Assembly: GCA_015055525.1 (NCBI GenBank)
Contig: SVHZ01000006.1
Location: 1 to 62,732, forward strand
Direction of reading: 5' to 3'
From: Clostridiales bacterium
GTDB lineage: Bacteria > Bacillota > Clostridia > Christensenellales > Borkfalkiaceae
Length of the DNA: 62,732 bases
In this document: positions 60,271 through 62,732 of the stretch, in pieces
Position numbering within the stretch: position 1 is the stretch's first letter
Layout: every line of letters starts with the position of its first letter
Translations under genes and position numbers: made by a program
The notes under the pieces: model-generated
Seen by the model: only the letters and a program-made list of their open reading frames with translations
The model's database searches: none
What the model was told of the DNA's origin: nothing

Positions 60271-60370
60271 GTTATATTTTTTGACTATGTCAAAAAGATA
60301 TATTTGACTGTCGTCAAGATATATTTGGCTACGCCAAGTTATATTTTTTGACTATGTCAAAAAGTTGTGG
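60271..60370. repeat. Mini-hairpin array, second locus
   Basis: Four hairpins joined by 7-nt linkers: TTTTTGAC-TAT-GTCAAAAA, TTGAC-TGTC-GTCAA, TTGGC-TAC-GCCAA and TTTTTGAC-TAT-GTCAAAAA. Linkers are GTTATAT, GATATAT, GATATAT and GTTATAT; the array ends GTTGTGG. An R1 element starts 28 bases on. This lies in the 415-bp gap between the ROK-like gene and the lipoprotein pair; I see no gene there. Confidence 0.88.
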
Positions 60371-60397
60371 AATTTATTTTTTATATAATAAAACTCG

Positions 60398-60524
60398 TTT
60401 TAAGCCGTTAGTTGCAAGCATATCAAGGCTCGCGAAAGGGATAGGCTGAGATAGACCTTGTTGGTCATCGAAGTCTATCACTTGAGCAGAAACGATGATA
60501 GGCGACGCAAATAACGGAATAAAA
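60398..60524. repeat. R1 element after the ROK-like gene
   Basis: 127 bp. The internal stem is GATAGACC/GGTCATC; the outer stem GATAGGCT/AGTCTATC. It is near-identical to the 50310 copy through the core and abuts the terminator at 60521-60553. Confidence 0.85.
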
Positions 60525-60553
60525 AAGGCAAGGCATCGAGCCTTGCTTTTTTA
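60521..60553 (-). terminator. Terminator after the ROK-like gene
   Basis: GCAAGGC and GCCTTGC arms flanked by A and T runs, loop ATCGA-like, six T on the minus strand. Confidence 0.87.
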
Positions 60554-60557
60554 TGTC

Positions 60558-61916
60558 TTAAATTGCTGTGAGAGAAGCGGCGGCAATAGATTGCCCAACC
60601 CTCTTATTAGATTCATCAGGCATTTGAAGAACAATATGACTGTATTCTGGGAATTCAGCGTTTATTACTTCACGAGCCTTTTCTAAGATAATATCGCCAC
60701 CCTTACCAGAAGTTACACGACCGAGCAATAAGCAATGCTTAACGTCGTAAAACTCGCTGTAATATGCGATAGTATAACCAAGGTAAATGCCGATACAAGC
60801 GTAAATGTTTTTAGCCATTTCATCGCCTTCTACCATAAGTTTTTGAATTACTTTTAACTTTTCAGCGGGAGATAAGCCTTCTTCAAACTTAAATCCAGCA
60901 GATTCTGCAAGTTTAATAACGCTATCTTGAGAGAAATACTTAACACCACAACCATAGTCGCCAGACCACTCGTCAACCATAGCATCTTTATTATAATCAA
61001 CCGGAGCGAAGGCAAGTTCGTTAAGCCAACCTTCTAAGCAACCTTCACGATTAATGTAACCAACAGCCTCACTCGTACCCATAGCAATACCTAAAACTGC
61101 TGTATCGTTAAGGTCGATTGCGCCTGCGAGAGCAGTAACGTCACCGTCGTTCGCTACTTCAATAGGTGCGCCGATTTCTTTTGCAATATCAAGATACATA
61201 GTTTTAACGTGTTTTTCAAAATCGTCTTCAGGAACTTTTAAGAAAAGTGACGCAACCATAATCTTATTGTCAACGTAAACGCCGGCAGATGATACGCCGA
61301 TAGCGTCAACTCTTGGCATCTTACTTGCAGCGGTCTTCATTGATTCCATAATGCCGTTGTATTGATAATGCCAGTCAGAGTTAAGTTTGGGGTGCCAAAC
61401 AACTTCTTCACTATAAACTACTTTACCGTCGATAACAGCGGAAACTTTTCTATCAGAACCGCCCGCATCGAAACCGATACGGCAACCGTCTAAATGACCG
61501 CCAACTTTGAGCGAACAACCGTTTGCCTTGGGGAAATCTTTTTCTTCAACGTATAAAACTTCAAAAGGTCTTTCGTATACGCCTGACATAAACTTTTCGT
61601 CAAACGCGCGAGCGCCCGTTTTAGAATAATCGTCTTTAATTCTTTCGTAGATATATTTATCGCCCGATAAAATAATCTTATAACCGCCCGCTACCCAAAG
61701 GATAGTTTTAATAAGCCTTTCGGCAACGCCGTAGTTTTCTTCTTTCTTATTCTCGTCCGCAAAAATATCAAGGTTATAAATAAAGTTATAGCCTTTGTTT
61801 CTTTCAACGCAGATTTTTAAGGTCTTTCTTTGTTCATTAGATACCGCCTTCTTAAACTCTCTGAGTTTTACAATCATAGGATAGTAATCTTTATCGTAAA
61901 CAGGTGTAAATTTCAT
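60558..61916 (-). CDS. ROK-family-like protein (putative sugar kinase/regulator) with N-terminal extension
   Basis: 452 residues from the ATG at 61916 behind GGAG. The C-terminal 310 residues have the actin-like ATPase core: GFDAGGSDRK (phosphate 1), ANDGDVTALAGA with the catalytic Asp, and GIAMGTSEAVGY. The first 130 residues (FTPVYDKDYYPMIVKLREFK) are an extension I cannot place. The usual CxCGxxGC zinc motif is not clear. It probably phosphorylates a sugar in the cytoplasm. A perfect TTAATGT-TTT-ACATTAA dyad lies upstream. Confidence 0.72.
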   Translation of the reverse strand: MKFTPVYDKDYYPMIVKLREFKKAVSNEQRKTLKICVERNKGYNFIYNLDIFADENKKEENYGVAERLIKTILWVAGGYKIILSGDKYIYERIKDDYSKTGARAFDEKFMSGVYERPFEVLYVEEKDFPKANGCSLKVGGHLDGCRIGFDAGGSDRKVSAVIDGKVVYSEEVVWHPKLNSDWHYQYNGIMESMKTAASKMPRVDAIGVSSAGVYVDNKIMVASLFLKVPEDDFEKHVKTMYLDIAKEIGAPIEVANDGDVTALAGAIDLNDTAVLGIAMGTSEAVGYINREGCLEGWLNELAFAPVDYNKDAMVDEWSGDYGCGVKYFSQDSVIKLAESAGFKFEEGLSPAEKLKVIQKLMVEGDEMAKNIYACIGIYLGYTIAYYSEFYDVKHCLLLGRVTSGKGGDIILEKAREVINAEFPEYSHIVLQMPDESNKRVGQSIAAASLTAI

Positions 61917-61929
61917 AATACTCTCCATT

Positions 61930-61946
61930 TTAATGTTTTACATTAA
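61930..61946. promoter_or_regulatory. Perfect 7-3-7 palindrome upstream of the ROK-like gene
   Basis: TTAATGTTTTACATTAA, 14 bases from the start codon. It has the position of an operator in the transcript leader. No regulator can be assigned. Confidence 0.5.
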
Positions 61947-62008
61947 TATATTAGCACAATAAAAATATTTTTCAAGTGGTTTTATAAAATTTTCAAAAAA
62001 ACTTTTTT

Positions 62009-62064
62009 TGCATAAATGCATAAAAAATTGCATAAAAATAAAAAAAATTAAAAATTATGCATAA
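62009..62064. promoter_or_regulatory. ArgR-like dyads upstream of the solute-binding lipoprotein
   Basis: TGCATAAATGCA (62009-62020) and TTATGCATAA (62055-62064) flank a further TTGCATAAAAAT. ArgR/AhrC sites in Firmicutes are built from such TGCAT/ATGCA arms, and the gene is an amino-acid-type binding protein. The match is suggestive only. Confidence 0.45.
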
Positions 62065-62068
62065 ACAG

Positions 62069-62098
62069 TTGACAAAATTAAAATAGGGGTTATATAAT
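62069..62098 (+). promoter_or_regulatory. Promoter of the solute-binding lipoprotein
   Basis: TTGACA (62069-62074), 18 bases, TATAAT (62093-62098), then AAGGAGAAAT before the ATG at 62143. Confidence 0.8.
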
Positions 62099-62142
62099 GA
62101 TTAAACTATTTAATTAAATATTTTATAATAAGGAGAAATATT

Positions 62143-62732
62143 ATGAAAAAATTCTTAAAAGTTTTACTTGCAAGTGTTTTAGCAGTATGCACTCTTTCTT
62201 GCTTTACCGCTTGTAACGACACTGAAGGCACTATTTACGTTGATACCAACGCTTTCTTTGCACCGTTTGAATATTACGACGGTACTGAAATTAAGGGCGT
62301 TGATATTGAAATCATGAACAAAGTTGGCGAAAAACTCAACAAAAAAGTTGTTTTTGAAAACACAGACTTTGAAGTTATTATTGATAACGTTTCAAGAGGC
62401 GATCAATACGACTGTGGCGCTGCTGGTATTACTATTACCGACGCTAGAAAGGAAAAAGTTGATTTCTCTAACCCTTACTACACTTCAGTTCAATACGTAA
62501 TCTACAAAGCAACTGACACTTCACTTCCCGTTCAAACGGCAACTGACGGCACTTCTTGTGTTTTCTGGTCAAGCCTTATGAACAAGAACATCGGTGTTCA
62601 ACGCGATACTACTGGTAACATTTACGCTGATATTGAAATTAACGGTGACGGTGATTACGTAGGCGAACTTGCTGGCACTACCGGTACTCTTACTCCGTAT
62701 GACAATGCTCAACTCGCAGTTGACGCTATCGG
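62143..62732 (+). CDS. Amino-acid ABC transporter substrate-binding lipoprotein (runs off the window)
   Basis: The frame from 62143 is open to the right edge (about 196 residues). A signal peptide with lipobox FTAC is followed by the family 3 binding-protein pattern: TNAFFAPFEYYDG, KGVDIEIMNKVGEKLNK, CGAAGITITDARKEKVDFSNPYY and NIGVQRDTTGN. This is the polar amino acid type. It is one of only two plus-strand genes and faces away from the ROK-like gene. The permease and ATPase genes presumably follow outside the window. Confidence 0.9.
   Translation, partial: MKKFLKVLLASVLAVCTLSCFTACNDTEGTIYVDTNAFFAPFEYYDGTEIKGVDIEIMNKVGEKLNKKVVFENTDFEVIIDNVSRGDQYDCGAAGITITDARKEKVDFSNPYYTSVQYVIYKATDTSLPVQTATDGTSCVFWSSLMNKNIGVQRDTTGNIYADIEINGDGDYVGELAGTTGTLTPYDNAQLAVDAI

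Noticed and set aside
50128-60370. CRISPR array interpretation of the mini-hairpins
   Set aside because: Constant parts are only 7 nt, variable parts are palindromic and repeated between loci, and no cas gene is present.
248-60686. Many open frames of 60-150 codons opposite or out of frame to clear genes
   Set aside because: They lie inside well-supported genes, lack ribosome sites and show no protein family features.

Overview
The window reads as a low-GC Firmicute, most likely an uncultured gut Clostridia lineage. This rests on A/T-rich intergenic DNA, GGAG-type ribosome binding sites, TTGACA-17-TATAAT promoters, a SpoVB-like flippase beside a YabN/MazG protein, a secG-rnr-smpB-ssrA cluster and BspA-type leucine-rich-repeat lipoproteins. 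I cannot name a species. Almost every gene lies on the minus strand. The exceptions are an aminotransferase (7861-9045) and a truncated solute-binding lipoprotein at the right edge (from 62143).

Layout in transcription order within each block. (1) 7774 to 1: a full shikimate/Phe/Tyr operon (DAHP synthase, tyrA, aroB, aroA, aroC, pheA, fused aroE-aroK, start of aroQ). It is preceded by a strong promoter, a 19-residue leader peptide with four Phe and four Tyr codons in ten positions, and an intrinsic terminator: a ribosome-mediated attenuator. (2) 15581 to 9453: threonine operon with a fused thrC-thrB, an ACT/PheB protein, hom, asd and lysC. (3) 18967 to 15779: lipoate ligase, an alpha/beta hydrolase and a CapA-like protein. 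(4) 24487 to 19181: pyruvate dehydrogenase operon (E2, E3, fused E1 alpha-beta with an apparent frameshift). (5) 29091 to 24616: a sugar-related TIM-barrel protein, an epimerase, MntP and an orphan EutH. (6) 32957 to 29453: secG, rnr, smpB and tmRNA. (7) 38150 to 33049: Na/Pi transporter, then pgk, tpiA, gpmI. (8) 43225 to 38375: spoVB-like, mazG, dus, a nitrilase-like protein, trmL. (9) 47020 to 43301: OFA transporter, serine protease lipoprotein, putP. (10) 49978 to 47119: feoA, feoB, a Cys-rich Feo partner and a DtxR-family regulator, with matching operator dyads. (11) 61916 to 50475: ROK-like protein, paired Asp-box lipoproteins, minD-minE, nitroreductase, unknown protein, CNNM/CBS protein, DUF1015 protein and LRR lipoprotein.

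The least explained content is intergenic. Several repeat families share one design: a constant core or linker with arms that change sequence from copy to copy but stay complementary. They are: tandem mini-hairpins joined by 7-nt linkers (50128, 60271, single units at 21691 and 34648); a 122-128 bp element with terminal inverted repeats and covarying internal stems (9326, 34683, 38254, 50310, 60398); a palindromic element with a 32-nt constant core (29892, 35606); and a 155-bp element with long terminal inverted repeats (18981). Mini-hairpin arrays sit directly against the 125-bp element at three loci. No transposase is present in the window. These families and the aromatic attenuator are the best candidates for undescribed biology here.
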